The translations under genes and the position numbers were made by a program. From an uncultured Leucobacter sp. (GTDB taxonomy: Bacteria > Actinomycetota > Actinomycetes > Actinomycetales > Microbacteriaceae), in the NCBI GenBank assembly GCA_937872275.1, contig CALMSE010000184.1, positions 1-6,203 of the forward strand: a stretch of 6,203 bases of DNA, written 5' to 3'. Below, piece by piece: positions 1 through 5,159 of the stretch (its first letter is position 1; the number at the start of each line of letters is the position of its first letter). The notes below the pieces were generated by a model. That model worked only from the letters and a program-made list of their open reading frames with translations, ran no database searches and had not been told where the DNA came from.

Positions 1-78
1 ACCGACGGGCTCCTCGCCGCCCGCGGCGTCACCGGCGCGCCCGGCGCCGGCGCGCGGGGACTTGCCACGATCCTTCAT
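1..78 (-). CDS. Unidentified protein downstream of apt, N-terminal fragment
   Basis: An open frame begins at ATG (76-78) and runs off the left edge after 26 codons, starting MKDRGKSPRAGAG. The visible part is rich in Gly, Ala, Arg and Pro and is probably disordered, so no family can be named. The start lies 39 nt beyond the apt stop on the same strand, so co-transcription with apt is likely. An in-frame GTG at 97-99 would add seven residues. Neither start has a good Shine-Dalgarno sequence. Third codon positions are mostly G or C, which agrees with coding. In many actinobacteria apt is followed by relA, but nothing visible here identifies that gene. Confidence 0.4.
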   Translation of the reverse strand, partial: MKDRGKSPRAGAGRAGDAAGGEEPVG

Positions 79-117
79 GCTTCGACGAGAAGACGCCACC
101 GACGATCGCGGGCGCCG

Positions 118-642
118 TCAGGAGCTGCGGAACACGGTGTGCAGCGCGTGGTCGCTGACCCGTTCCCGGCCGCCCAAGCCCTCGATCTCGAAGAGCACGG
201 AGGTGCCGCAGACCGGGTAGCCGAGCTGCTCGAGCATGCGCAGCGTCGCGGCGACGGTGCCGCCCGTCGCGAGCACGTCGTCGATCAGCAGCACCCGGGT
301 GCCGGCCTCGAGATCCGCGTGCATCTCGATCGACGCGGTGCCGTATTCGAGGGCGTAGTCCATCGTGACCGCGGGCTGGGGCAGCTTGCCGGCCTTGCGC
401 ACGGGCACCATGCCGGTGCCGGAGACGACCGCCGCGGCGCAGGCGAAGAGGAAGCCGCGCGCCTCGATGCCGGCGACGACGTCGAACTGCCCCGCGAAGG
501 GCCCGATGAGGGCGTCGACGGTGGCGCGGAAGGCCTCGCCGTCGGCGAGCAGCGGGGTGATGTCGCGGAACAGCACGCCCGGCTGCGGGTAGTCGGGGAT
601 CTCGCGGATCAGGCTCTCGGCGCGGCGGAGCGCGGGGCTCAT
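118..642 (-). CDS. apt: Adenine phosphoribosyltransferase
   Basis: This cytosolic purine-salvage enzyme converts adenine and phosphoribosyl pyrophosphate to AMP and pyrophosphate. The 174-residue product has the normal length and order for a type I phosphoribosyltransferase. It opens with IPDYPQPGVLFRDITPLL (15-32), continues with the VAGIEARGFLFA strand and loop (56-67) and the RKAGKLP segment (82-88), and carries the PRPP-binding motif VLLIDDVLATGGT (117-129) with the acidic pair D121 and D122. The ATG at 640-642 matches the usual N-terminal length of the family but has no Shine-Dalgarno sequence. An in-frame GTG at 655-657 would add five residues and lies exactly where transcription is predicted to begin, so a leaderless GTG start is a real alternative. 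A minus-strand frame stays open upstream to position 909, but that stretch is low-complexity, repeat-derived and unlike any Apt. Confidence 0.95.
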   Translation of the reverse strand: MSPALRRAESLIREIPDYPQPGVLFRDITPLLADGEAFRATVDALIGPFAGQFDVVAGIEARGFLFACAAAVVSGTGMVPVRKAGKLPQPAVTMDYALEYGTASIEMHADLEAGTRVLLIDDVLATGGTVAATLRMLEQLGYPVCGTSVLFEIEGLGGRERVSDHALHTVFRSS

Positions 643-663
643 GAGTTCGGTCGGCACCCTGCA

Positions 664-692
664 AGGGTACTCTTTTCGCGGGTCGCGGTCAG
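664..692 (-). promoter_or_regulatory. Predicted apt promoter
   Basis: Read on the minus strand, CTGACC (687-692) and TACCCT (664-669) are separated by exactly 17 bp and resemble sigma-A -35 and -10 elements. The -10 ends six bases before the GTG at 655-657. Transcription could therefore begin at or next to that codon and give a leaderless mRNA, a common arrangement in actinobacteria. The hexamers are seen directly; promoter function is inferred. Confidence 0.5.
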
Positions 693-775
693 CCGCGGCA
701 TCTCGGAGCGGGAGGGCGAGGAGGCTCGCGATCCGCCGTCGTGGCGGGCACGACCACGGCGAGGGGGTCGCTGGG

Positions 776-865
776 GCCGTCACGGATCTCGGAGATGTCA
801 CGCATCTCGGATCATTTCGGCGGTTCTCGTCCGAGATCCCTGACATCTCCGAGATCCCTGACGCC
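776..865. repeat. 90-bp mirror-image array of four 18-bp repeats
   Basis: Two 18-bp units lie head to tail at 830-847 and 848-865 (TCCGAGATCCCTGACATC, then the same ending GCC). Two more lie in the opposite orientation at 794-811 and 776-793. An 18-nt non-repeat spacer (812-829) sits in the centre, so the whole is five 18-bp blocks. Folded as one inverted repeat, the 36-nt arms pair at 32 of 36 positions; the mismatches are at 777, 783, 801 and 803. The inner 28-nt arms (784-811 and 830-857) pair at 26 of 28. Two sites, ATCTCGGAGAT (786-796) and ATCTCCGAGAT (845-855), are perfect 11-bp palindromes around a single centre base. A transcription-factor operator array, a cruciform, a structured RNA or a dispersed intergenic element are all possible. 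Nothing in the window decides between them. Confidence 0.85.
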
Positions 866-981
866 GGTGAGCGGTCGCGGACCCGTATCGGCCATCGCGG
901 GCCGGCCACCGTGATCCGCGGCTACGGCCGCCGTCCCGGACTCTCAGGCCGCCTCGCCGGAGGTCGAAGCGGCCCGGCGAA

Positions 982-1011
982 TTTCCGTTTCGGCGAAGCT
1001 TCGGGTAATGT
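982..1011 (+). promoter_or_regulatory. Possible tRNA-Arg promoter
   Basis: TAATGT at 1006-1011 is the best -10-like hexamer ahead of the tRNA and would start transcription near 1018, about 17 nt before the mature 5' end. The -35 side is weak: TTTCCG at 982-987 with an 18-bp spacer is the best match. The base composition is more AT-rich here than on either side. Confidence 0.35.
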
Positions 1012-1034
1012 TTCTGAGGTTGAGAAATCGACAC

Positions 1035-1108
1035 GCGCCCCTAGCTCAGCTGGATAGAGCATCTGACTACGGATCAGAAGGTCGGGGGTTCGAATCCCTC
1101 GGGGCGCG
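1035..1108 (+). tRNA. tRNA-Arg (anticodon ACG)
   Basis: The 74 nt fold as a complete cloverleaf. The acceptor stem pairs GCGCCCC (1035-1041) with GGGGCGC (1101-1107), with discriminator G at 1108. The D stem is GCTC/GAGC. The anticodon stem is TCTGA (1062-1066) with TCAGA (1074-1078), and the anticodon ACG lies at 1069-1071. The T arm has the TTCGAAT loop with one G-T pair in its stem. The 3' CCA is not encoded and must be added enzymatically. The adenosine at anticodon position 34 would normally be deaminated to inosine to read CGU, CGC and CGA. A strong terminator follows seven bases later. Confidence 0.97.
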
Positions 1109-1114
1109 CTCTGC

Positions 1115-1159
1115 AGAACACCCGGTCAGACGTAGATCTGACCGGGTGTTCTCGTTTCT
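1115..1159 (+). terminator. Intrinsic terminator after tRNA-Arg
   Basis: AGAACACCCGGTCAGA (1115-1130) and its perfect reverse complement (1137-1152) form a 16-bp stem closed by a six-base loop. The short T-rich tail CGTTTCT follows. It lies between the convergent tRNA gene and the CPBP protease gene that ends at 1185, so it may stop transcription from both sides. The T-tract exists only on the plus-strand side. Confidence 0.85.
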
Positions 1160-1184
1160 GCGTCGTGCTCGCCGCGCGCAGCCG

Positions 1185-2147
1185 CTAGACCGCCGCAGGA
1201 GCCGGCGCCGCGGCACTCGCCGCGCGCTTCTTCCGGAACACCCGCCAGGCGATCGCGATGCCGACGAGGTAGACCGCCGTGGTGATGAGGCTGCCCTCGA
1301 GGCCGAAGTCACCGCCGGTGACGAGATCGATCGAGCCCGGCTGGGCGGAATAGCCGAACACCGCGTCCGACAGCTCGGTGCCCGAGACGCGCACGCCGAA
1401 GAGATTGCCCTGCGCCCAGTTCCAGGCGCCGTGCAGCGCGCAGATGCCCCAGAGGCTGCCCTCGGCGAGCGAGAACATGCTCGCGAACACGGCGAACACG
1501 ACCAGGTTGACGATCGGCAGCAGACCGATGCCGGGGTTCGCACCGTGCAGCAGCGTGAAGAACACGGTCTGCACGATGACCGCGGCGACGAGCCCCCATC
1601 TGCGGGCCACGGCTTGCGTGAGGTAGCCGCGGGTGAGCACCTCCTCGGTCGAGCCCTGCAGCAGGAAGCCGAGCAGCATGATCAGAACGAACGCCCAGCT
1701 CGTGGCATCGGGGGAAGTCCACGAGAGCTGCGCCTGACCGAGCGCCACCGGCACGAGGACGCAGATCGCGATCATCGCCACACCCAGGCCGAAGCCGCGC
1801 GCGGCGCGGCGCAGCCCTGCCGAGGCCACTCCCTCGAAGCCGAGGGTCGCGAAGGGACGGCGCTCCTTGGCGGCGAGCCAGAGCCACAGCGCCAGCAGCG
1901 CGAGACCGAAGGAGAGCACCCCGATCACGCCGCTCCAGCGGTCGGAGCCGCCGACCGGGCCGAGGCTGAACGGCTCCCCGTTCACCGTCGCCTGCACCGC
2001 GGTCACCACCGACTGAGTCACGCTCGGGATCGACTGCACGGCGATGACGAGCACCAGGACGACGAGAGCCATCGTCACACCGGTCGGGCGCTTCGCGCGC
2101 AGCATGCCCGCTGCAGGTTCGGGCAGATCGGTGTGGATCGGGCGCAC
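1185..2147 (-). CDS. CPBP-family intramembrane metalloprotease
   Basis: This is a polytopic membrane protein of the CPBP/ABI (Rce1-like) family of 320 residues. The three family motifs are present. STEEVLTRG gives the E168-E169-x3-R173 motif, VFFTLLHG gives the second motif with H201, and LHGAWNWAQG gives H239 and N243. These Glu, His and Asn residues form the metal-binding catalytic site in studied relatives. Hydrophobic segments lie near residues 25-40, 72-92, 118-137, 151-164, 184-200, 207-225 and 285-300. The C-terminus is basic (RVFRKKR) followed by an Ala/Pro-rich tail. The start is GTG at 2145-2147, seven bases after an AAGGA Shine-Dalgarno; the frame is open further upstream but lacks such a signal. 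The gene stands alone and is divergent from the small membrane protein gene. The substrate is unknown; relatives act on prenylated or signal-like peptides, bacteriocins or anti-sigma factors. Confidence 0.88.
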   Translation of the reverse strand: MRPIHTDLPEPAAGMLRAKRPTGVTMALVVLVLVIAVQSIPSVTQSVVTAVQATVNGEPFSLGPVGGSDRWSGVIGVLSFGLALLALWLWLAAKERRPFATLGFEGVASAGLRRAARGFGLGVAMIAICVLVPVALGQAQLSWTSPDATSWAFVLIMLLGFLLQGSTEEVLTRGYLTQAVARRWGLVAAVIVQTVFFTLLHGANPGIGLLPIVNLVVFAVFASMFSLAEGSLWGICALHGAWNWAQGNLFGVRVSGTELSDAVFGYSAQPGSIDLVTGGDFGLEGSLITTAVYLVGIAIAWRVFRKKRAASAAAPAPAAV

Positions 2148-2154
2148 GGCTGAG

Positions 2155-2159
2155 TCCTT
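2155..2159 (-). promoter_or_regulatory. Ribosome binding site fixing the CPBP start
   Basis: AAGGA on the minus strand lies seven bases before the GTG at 2145-2147. It argues for this start over the ATG at 2223-2225, which would add 26 residues of Arg/His-rich non-membrane sequence. A TAGAGT hexamer (2195-2200, minus) could be the -10 for this gene, but I see no matching -35. Confidence 0.6.
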
Positions 2160-2268
2160 ACGGTGAGGGGGTGGGGTCACGACGGTCTGCAGGCACTCTA
2201 TCGACCCCCGCGCCCTTCTCCGCATGGACAGGCCCGGGGCATCGAAGCCGAGGGACGACCAAGGCCCG

Positions 2269-2344
2269 GAGCCGGTGCGAAGGCGGAGCCGGTGCGAAGG
2301 CGGAGCCGGTGCGGAGGCGGAGGCGGCGCGAAGGCGGAGGCGCG
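2269..2344. repeat. 17-bp tandem repeat, four copies plus a partial
   Basis: The unit GAGCCGGTGCGAAGGCG occurs identically at 2269-2285 and 2286-2302. It recurs with one change at 2303-2319 and with two changes at 2320-2336, followed by an eight-base partial copy. Seventeen is not a multiple of three, so the array cannot encode a repeated peptide in one frame, which supports it being non-coding. It lies in the divergent intergenic region and ends five bases before a TACTGT hexamer (2350-2355) that could be the -10 of the downstream small gene. The strong purine bias of the plus strand is notable. Confidence 0.85.
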
Positions 2345-2384
2345 GACTTTACTGTGAGTGTTCCCAGGTTCCACTCGTCCTGCG

Positions 2385-2389
2385 GGAGG
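2385..2389 (+). promoter_or_regulatory. Ribosome binding site of the small membrane protein gene
   Basis: GGAGG sits inside the purine run GGGAGGGGG (2384-2392). It is nine bases from the GTG at 2399-2401 but 18 from the ATG at 2408-2410, so the spacing favours the GTG start. Confidence 0.6.
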
Positions 2390-2398
2390 GGGCGTATC

Positions 2399-2572
2399 GT
2401 GACGAGTATGTGGACAGTAGTGGTTATCCTGCTCGTGGCGTGGGCGGTGCTGTCGATCGTCGGATTCGTCTTCGAGGGCCTGCTCTGGCTGGCCATCATC
2501 GGAATCGTGCTCTTCGTCGGCACACTGATCTTCGGCTTCATCAGGCAGGGTGCGAAGCGCAAGAGGGTGTGA
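2399..2572 (+). CDS. Small two-helix membrane protein
   Basis: This is a 57-residue hydrophobic protein read from GTG (2399-2401). An in-frame ATG at 2408-2410 would give 54 residues. After VTSMW come two hydrophobic stretches, roughly residues 5-22 (VVVILLVAWAVLSIVGFV) and 26-47 (around LLWLAIIGIVLFVGTLIF). They are separated by a short FEG turn and followed by a basic tail ending RQGAKRKRV. By the positive-inside rule both ends probably face the cytoplasm. Short proteins of this kind, usually annotated only as hydrophobic protein, are widespread in actinobacteria, and their function is not established to my knowledge. The clear Shine-Dalgarno, membrane-like composition and plausible upstream -10 support a real gene. 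It converges on the lipid kinase gene, which ends 90 bases downstream. Confidence 0.75.
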   Translation: MTSMWTVVVILLVAWAVLSIVGFVFEGLLWLAIIGIVLFVGTLIFGFIRQGAKRKRV

Positions 2573-2583
2573 GAACGCCCGCC

Positions 2584-2610
2584 CCGGAGGCGCGGAACCC
2601 CGGCCTCCGG
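2584..2610. terminator. Possible hairpin between convergent genes
   Basis: CCGGAGGC (2584-2591) pairs perfectly with GCCTCCGG (2603-2610) around an 11-nt loop. It lies between the stop of the small membrane protein gene and the stop of the convergent lipid kinase gene. No T-tract follows on either strand, so termination is only a guess from position. Confidence 0.3.
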
Positions 2611-2662
2611 TCATCGCGGCTGCGCCTCGAGGGCTGCCGCAGGGGCGCCGCGAGCCGAGCAC

Positions 2663-3751
2663 TCACGGGCGGAACATCGCTCGAACCTCGGAGGTCTTCG
2701 GTGCGCCGAGCATCTTCAGCGCACCCGGTCGGACGCTGATCCGCACCCGGACCACGCGCCCGAAGCTGTCTCCGTCGAGCTCGACGCCGTGCGAGACCTC
2801 GAACCTGGCCTCGAACTGCCGGCCTTGCGCATAGACCAGTGACTGCAGGTCTGGTGCGCCCTGCAGCATCTTCCGGCTGAATCGGGATCGGCGGGCCAGT
2901 CCCTGAACTGTGAGGCGCGTCCCGATCCGGGCCCAGCCGAAGCGCCCTTTCGGGCGCATCATGACGACGTCGAGCAGCCCGTCGTCGACGATCGCGTTCG
3001 GGATGAGGAGCATGTTCCCCGTGAGCGTCCCGCAGTTGCCGACGATGATGGTGTGAGCCCGGGTCGATCTGACGCGGCCGTGATCGATGCGGTATTCCAG
3101 ATGGAAGAGCCGGTTCGCGATGATGGAGCGGGCGATCGGGGTCACATAGGCGAGCCAGCCGAGATGCTTCTTCGCCAGGGCGCTCGTGCTCTCGGCCATC
3201 CGGGCGTCCAGCCCGATCCCGGCCATCACCAGGAACACATGCGTGCTCCGGCTCCCGTCCTCCTCCTCGAGCTCGGCGATGCCGACATCGATCGCGCGGA
3301 TCGAATCCGCGAACGCGGCCGCGACCCGCGCTTCGACGTCGTTCAGGGGCACGCCGAGGTTGCGGGCGAGCAGGTTCCCCGTGCCCGTCGGAAGCAGGCA
3401 CACGGGGACCTCGCTGCCGAGCGCGGCCTCGGCGACCGATCGCACGGTGCCGTCGCCCCCGACGACGAGCAGCGCGGCCGGGTCGCCTGCGAGGGCGGCC
3501 TCCGCGGCGGATCGCCCCGAATCGTCTCGGCGAGTCTCGTACCAGCGTGTGCGGCCCCATCCGCGGCGGCGCTCCTCGATCGCGACGGCCTCCCGGACGC
3601 GCTCGAGCGGAACCTTGACCGGGTTGTAGACCACGGCGACATACGCGAGGCGCCTGCTCTCGTGCGCGGGCGGCACCGCTGGCGAGTCCCCGTCGGATCC
3701 CGATGCGCTCGCGCTGCCTGCACCGTCACCACGGTCGAGAGCGCCCGTCAT
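2663..3751 (-). CDS. Diacylglycerol/lipid kinase, YegS/DAGK family
   Basis: This is a 362-residue lipid kinase of the diacylglycerol-kinase catalytic superfamily, expected to phosphorylate diacylglycerol or a related lipid hydroxyl at the membrane using ATP. The nucleotide-binding loop LLVVGGDGTV (94-103) and the LLPTGTGNLLARNL segment (119-132) are hallmarks of the fold. Also visible are VGIAEL (156-161), the DDGLLDVVMMRP strand (256-267) and a C-terminal ELDGD (324-328). At that last site many relatives have DGE, so Asp328 is a conservative variant. The first 30 or so residues are Gly/Ser/Asp-rich and lie outside the fold, which begins at YVAVVYNPVK (37-46). The ATG overlaps the desaturase TGA as ATGA and has no Shine-Dalgarno, so translational coupling is likely. 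Which lipid is the substrate cannot be read from the sequence. Confidence 0.9.
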   Translation of the reverse strand: MTGALDRGDGAGSASASGSDGDSPAVPPAHESRRLAYVAVVYNPVKVPLERVREAVAIEERRRGWGRTRWYETRRDDSGRSAAEAALAGDPAALLVVGGDGTVRSVAEAALGSEVPVCLLPTGTGNLLARNLGVPLNDVEARVAAAFADSIRAIDVGIAELEEEDGSRSTHVFLVMAGIGLDARMAESTSALAKKHLGWLAYVTPIARSIIANRLFHLEYRIDHGRVRSTRAHTIIVGNCGTLTGNMLLIPNAIVDDGLLDVVMMRPKGRFGWARIGTRLTVQGLARRSRFSRKMLQGAPDLQSLVYAQGRQFEARFEVSHGVELDGDSFGRVVRVRISVRPGALKMLGAPKTSEVRAMFRP

Positions 3752-4851
3752 CGCGGGGCGGCGGTGAGGGAGCTGCGCTGCTCCACGAGCGGGCAGGTGA
3801 ATACATCGCGTTCGCCGAGCCCGACGCGGTTGATGTAGCGGACGACGATCGCGTAGGAGGCGAACAGCCCGGTCTGCGTGTACGGCACGTCGTGGGCCCG
3901 GCAGTAGGCGGCGATGACGGGGGCCGCTCGGCGCAGGTGCGGCCGCGGCATCGACGGGAACAGGTGGTGCTCGATCTGGTAGTTGAGCCCGCCCATGACG
4001 GTGTCGAGGATCCGGCTCCCGCGGATGTTGCGGCTCATGAGCACCTGCCGGCGCAGGAAGTCGAGGGTGAGGTCGCGCGGCACGATCGGCATTCCCTTGT
4101 GATTCGGGGCGAAGGAGACGCCCATGTAGAACCCGAAGATCCCGAGCTGCACGGCGAGGAACACGAATGCGATGCCCGGCGAGAGCACCACGAACACGAG
4201 CGCCGGGTACCCGACGAGGCGGACGACCAGGAATGCGATCTCCACCCAGCGGCGTTTCAACTGCCCCGGGGTTACCACGCGGCGCACGCCCGAGGCGTGC
4301 AGGGAGACCCCCTCGAGCAGCAGGATCGGGAAGAAGAACAGACCCTGGTGCCCGCGCAGCCAGGTGAGGAGGCGCCCCGTCCGCACCGTCTTCCCGGGGG
4401 CGACCACGATCACGGGGAGATCGATGTCGGGGTCCGAGCCGAGCTTGTTCGGATCGGCGTGATGCCGGGTGTGCTTGTGCTGCCACCAGCCGTAGCTCAT
4501 CCCCACCAGCAGGTCGCCGAGGAGGAGGGAGACCCAGTCGTTCCATCTTCCCGAGATGAAGATCTGCCGATGCGCCGAGTCGTGACCCAGGAACGCGATC
4601 TGGGTGAACAGGATCGCGAAGAAGGCGGCGGTGAGCAACTGCCACCAGGTGTCGCCGATCCACACGAATACGAGCAGCCCCGCCGCCAGCACCAGCGGCA
4701 GCGCGATGAGTTTCGTCCAGTAGTACCCGTAGCGGCGGCGGAGCAGGCCGCTGTCGCGGATCATCTTCGCGAGCTCGGAGAACTCGCCCCTGCCCGGCCT
4801 CGTTCGAGGCCCGCCCTTCTCGGCAGCCGTGGTCAGACGATACCCGTCCAT
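3748..4851 (-). CDS. Membrane fatty acid desaturase
   Basis: This 367-residue membrane-bound di-iron desaturase inserts a double bond into fatty acyl chains using oxygen and an external electron donor. All three histidine boxes are present: HDSAH (90-94), HKHTRHH (125-131) and QIEHH (292-296). The third box begins with Gln, as in acyl-lipid or front-end (delta-6-like) desaturases and related actinobacterial enzymes. No cytochrome b5 domain is fused, and no ferredoxin or reductase lies in the window, so the electron source is elsewhere. Hydrophobic segments lie at about 47-66, 69-89, 106-120, 169-181, 204-223 and 226-247. The start is ATG at 4849-4851; it has only a weak GAG-type ribosome site and overlaps the preceding 73-residue frame by 19 nt. 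The stop overlaps the start of the lipid kinase by four bases. Regiospecificity and acyl carrier cannot be determined from sequence. Confidence 0.92.
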   Translation of the reverse strand: MDGYRLTTAAEKGGPRTRPGRGEFSELAKMIRDSGLLRRRYGYYWTKLIALPLVLAAGLLVFVWIGDTWWQLLTAAFFAILFTQIAFLGHDSAHRQIFISGRWNDWVSLLLGDLLVGMSYGWWQHKHTRHHADPNKLGSDPDIDLPVIVVAPGKTVRTGRLLTWLRGHQGLFFFPILLLEGVSLHASGVRRVVTPGQLKRRWVEIAFLVVRLVGYPALVFVVLSPGIAFVFLAVQLGIFGFYMGVSFAPNHKGMPIVPRDLTLDFLRRQVLMSRNIRGSRILDTVMGGLNYQIEHHLFPSMPRPHLRRAAPVIAAYCRAHDVPYTQTGLFASYAIVVRYINRVGLGERDVFTCPLVEQRSSLTAAPR

Positions 4852-5054
4852 GATGCATCTCGTATCTCGCCCGGGTGCCCGGCCCGCGCGAAGAACCCGC
4901 GAGTCCCGTCACCGAGGATCTCCGTCGCTTCGTCCCGTTCGGGACGCCGCATGAACACCGCCTCGACCGTGCGCCGGTCCGGCGCATGCGCGGTCATGAT
5001 CGCGGCGGCCGGCGGACCGCTGCCCGGGCCGATCGTTCGCGATTGCGTCTCCAT
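4833..5054 (-). CDS. Possible 73-residue leader protein of the desaturase operon
   Basis: This short open frame begins at ATG 5052-5054 and ends 19 nt inside the desaturase gene. It starts METQSRTIGPGSGPP and contains the charged stretch FMRRPERDEATEILGDGTRG. I recognise no domain, signal peptide or membrane segment. In its favour, about four in five codons end in G or C, a -10-like TAGCGT lies exactly six bases before the ATG, and the stop overlaps the next start in a coupling-like way. Against it, there is no Shine-Dalgarno, no homologue I can recall, and GC-rich DNA produces such frames by chance. An internal ATG would give a 54-residue form (MTAHAPDRR...). If the frame is not real, this stretch is the 5' untranslated region of the desaturase mRNA. 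Confidence 0.35.
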   Translation of the reverse strand: METQSRTIGPGSGPPAAAIMTAHAPDRRTVEAVFMRRPERDEATEILGDGTRGFFARAGHPGEIRDASWTGIV

Positions 5055-5060
5055 GACCGA

Positions 5061-5066
5061 ACGCTA
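5061..5066 (-). promoter_or_regulatory. Candidate -10 element for the desaturase-kinase cluster
   Basis: TAGCGT on the minus strand ends six bases before the ATG at 5052-5054. This is the same spacing as the apt -10 to its GTG and would give a leaderless transcript. No convincing -35 is visible 16-18 bp upstream, so support is weak. Confidence 0.3.
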
Positions 5067-5107
5067 CGCCGGCAACATGTGCGCCTCACAGGGAGGGTGC
5101 AGCCCCG

Positions 5108-5135
5108 TCCTCCGGCGCTCGCCCCCGACGGAGGA
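5108..5135. terminator. Weak hairpin between the ThDP enzyme and the desaturase cluster
   Basis: TCCTCCG (5108-5114) pairs with CGGAGGA (5129-5135) across a 14-nt loop, about 25 nt beyond the stop of the ThDP enzyme gene. There is no T-tract. It may be a weak terminator or chance pairing in GC-rich DNA. Confidence 0.2.
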
Positions 5136-5159
5136 GGCGATCCTTCGGGCGACCCCCGC

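Larger units (their letters stand above)
658..1034. other. Intergenic region between apt and tRNA-Arg without a protein gene
   Basis: These roughly 380 bases contain the apt promoter, a mirror-image repeat array (776-865) and the tRNA promoter zone. Frames stay open across it on both strands, but their products are Arg/Gly/Ser-rich, resemble no family, and run into either the tRNA or apt. I see no protein gene here. Positions 866-980 are GC-rich and show nothing recognisable. Confidence 0.7.

Noticed and set aside
41..50. 10-bp palindrome CCGGCGCCGG
   Set aside because: It lies in likely coding sequence rich in Ala/Gly/Arg codons and is expected from GC-rich composition.
776..865. CRISPR array reading of the 18-bp repeats
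   Set aside because: The units are too short, there are no unique spacers between tandem copies, the orientation is mirrored, and no cas gene is present.
798..1034. A 78-codon minus-strand frame in the apt-tRNA gap
   Set aside because: The product is Arg/Gly-rich with no ribosome site, and the frame overlaps the tRNA promoter zone and the repeat array.
641..1057. A plus-strand frame with a six-residue repeat (SEIPDI-like) from the 18-bp units
   Set aside because: The peptide repeat is a by-product of an 18-bp DNA repeat. The frame runs into the tRNA and has no homologue-like features.
1035..1108. tRNA-Arg as an integration site for a mobile element
   Set aside because: No duplicate of the tRNA 3' end, integrase or foreign-looking DNA is visible in the window.
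1008..2153. A 381-codon plus-strand frame
   Set aside because: It runs through the tRNA and its terminator and lies antisense to the CPBP gene; the composition is shadow-like.
2663..4987. A single 774-codon minus-strand frame spanning the kinase and the desaturase region
   Set aside because: Only the part from 3751 down encodes the kinase. Upstream, the product is an Arg/Pro-rich shadow of the desaturase, whose real frame carries all three histidine boxes.
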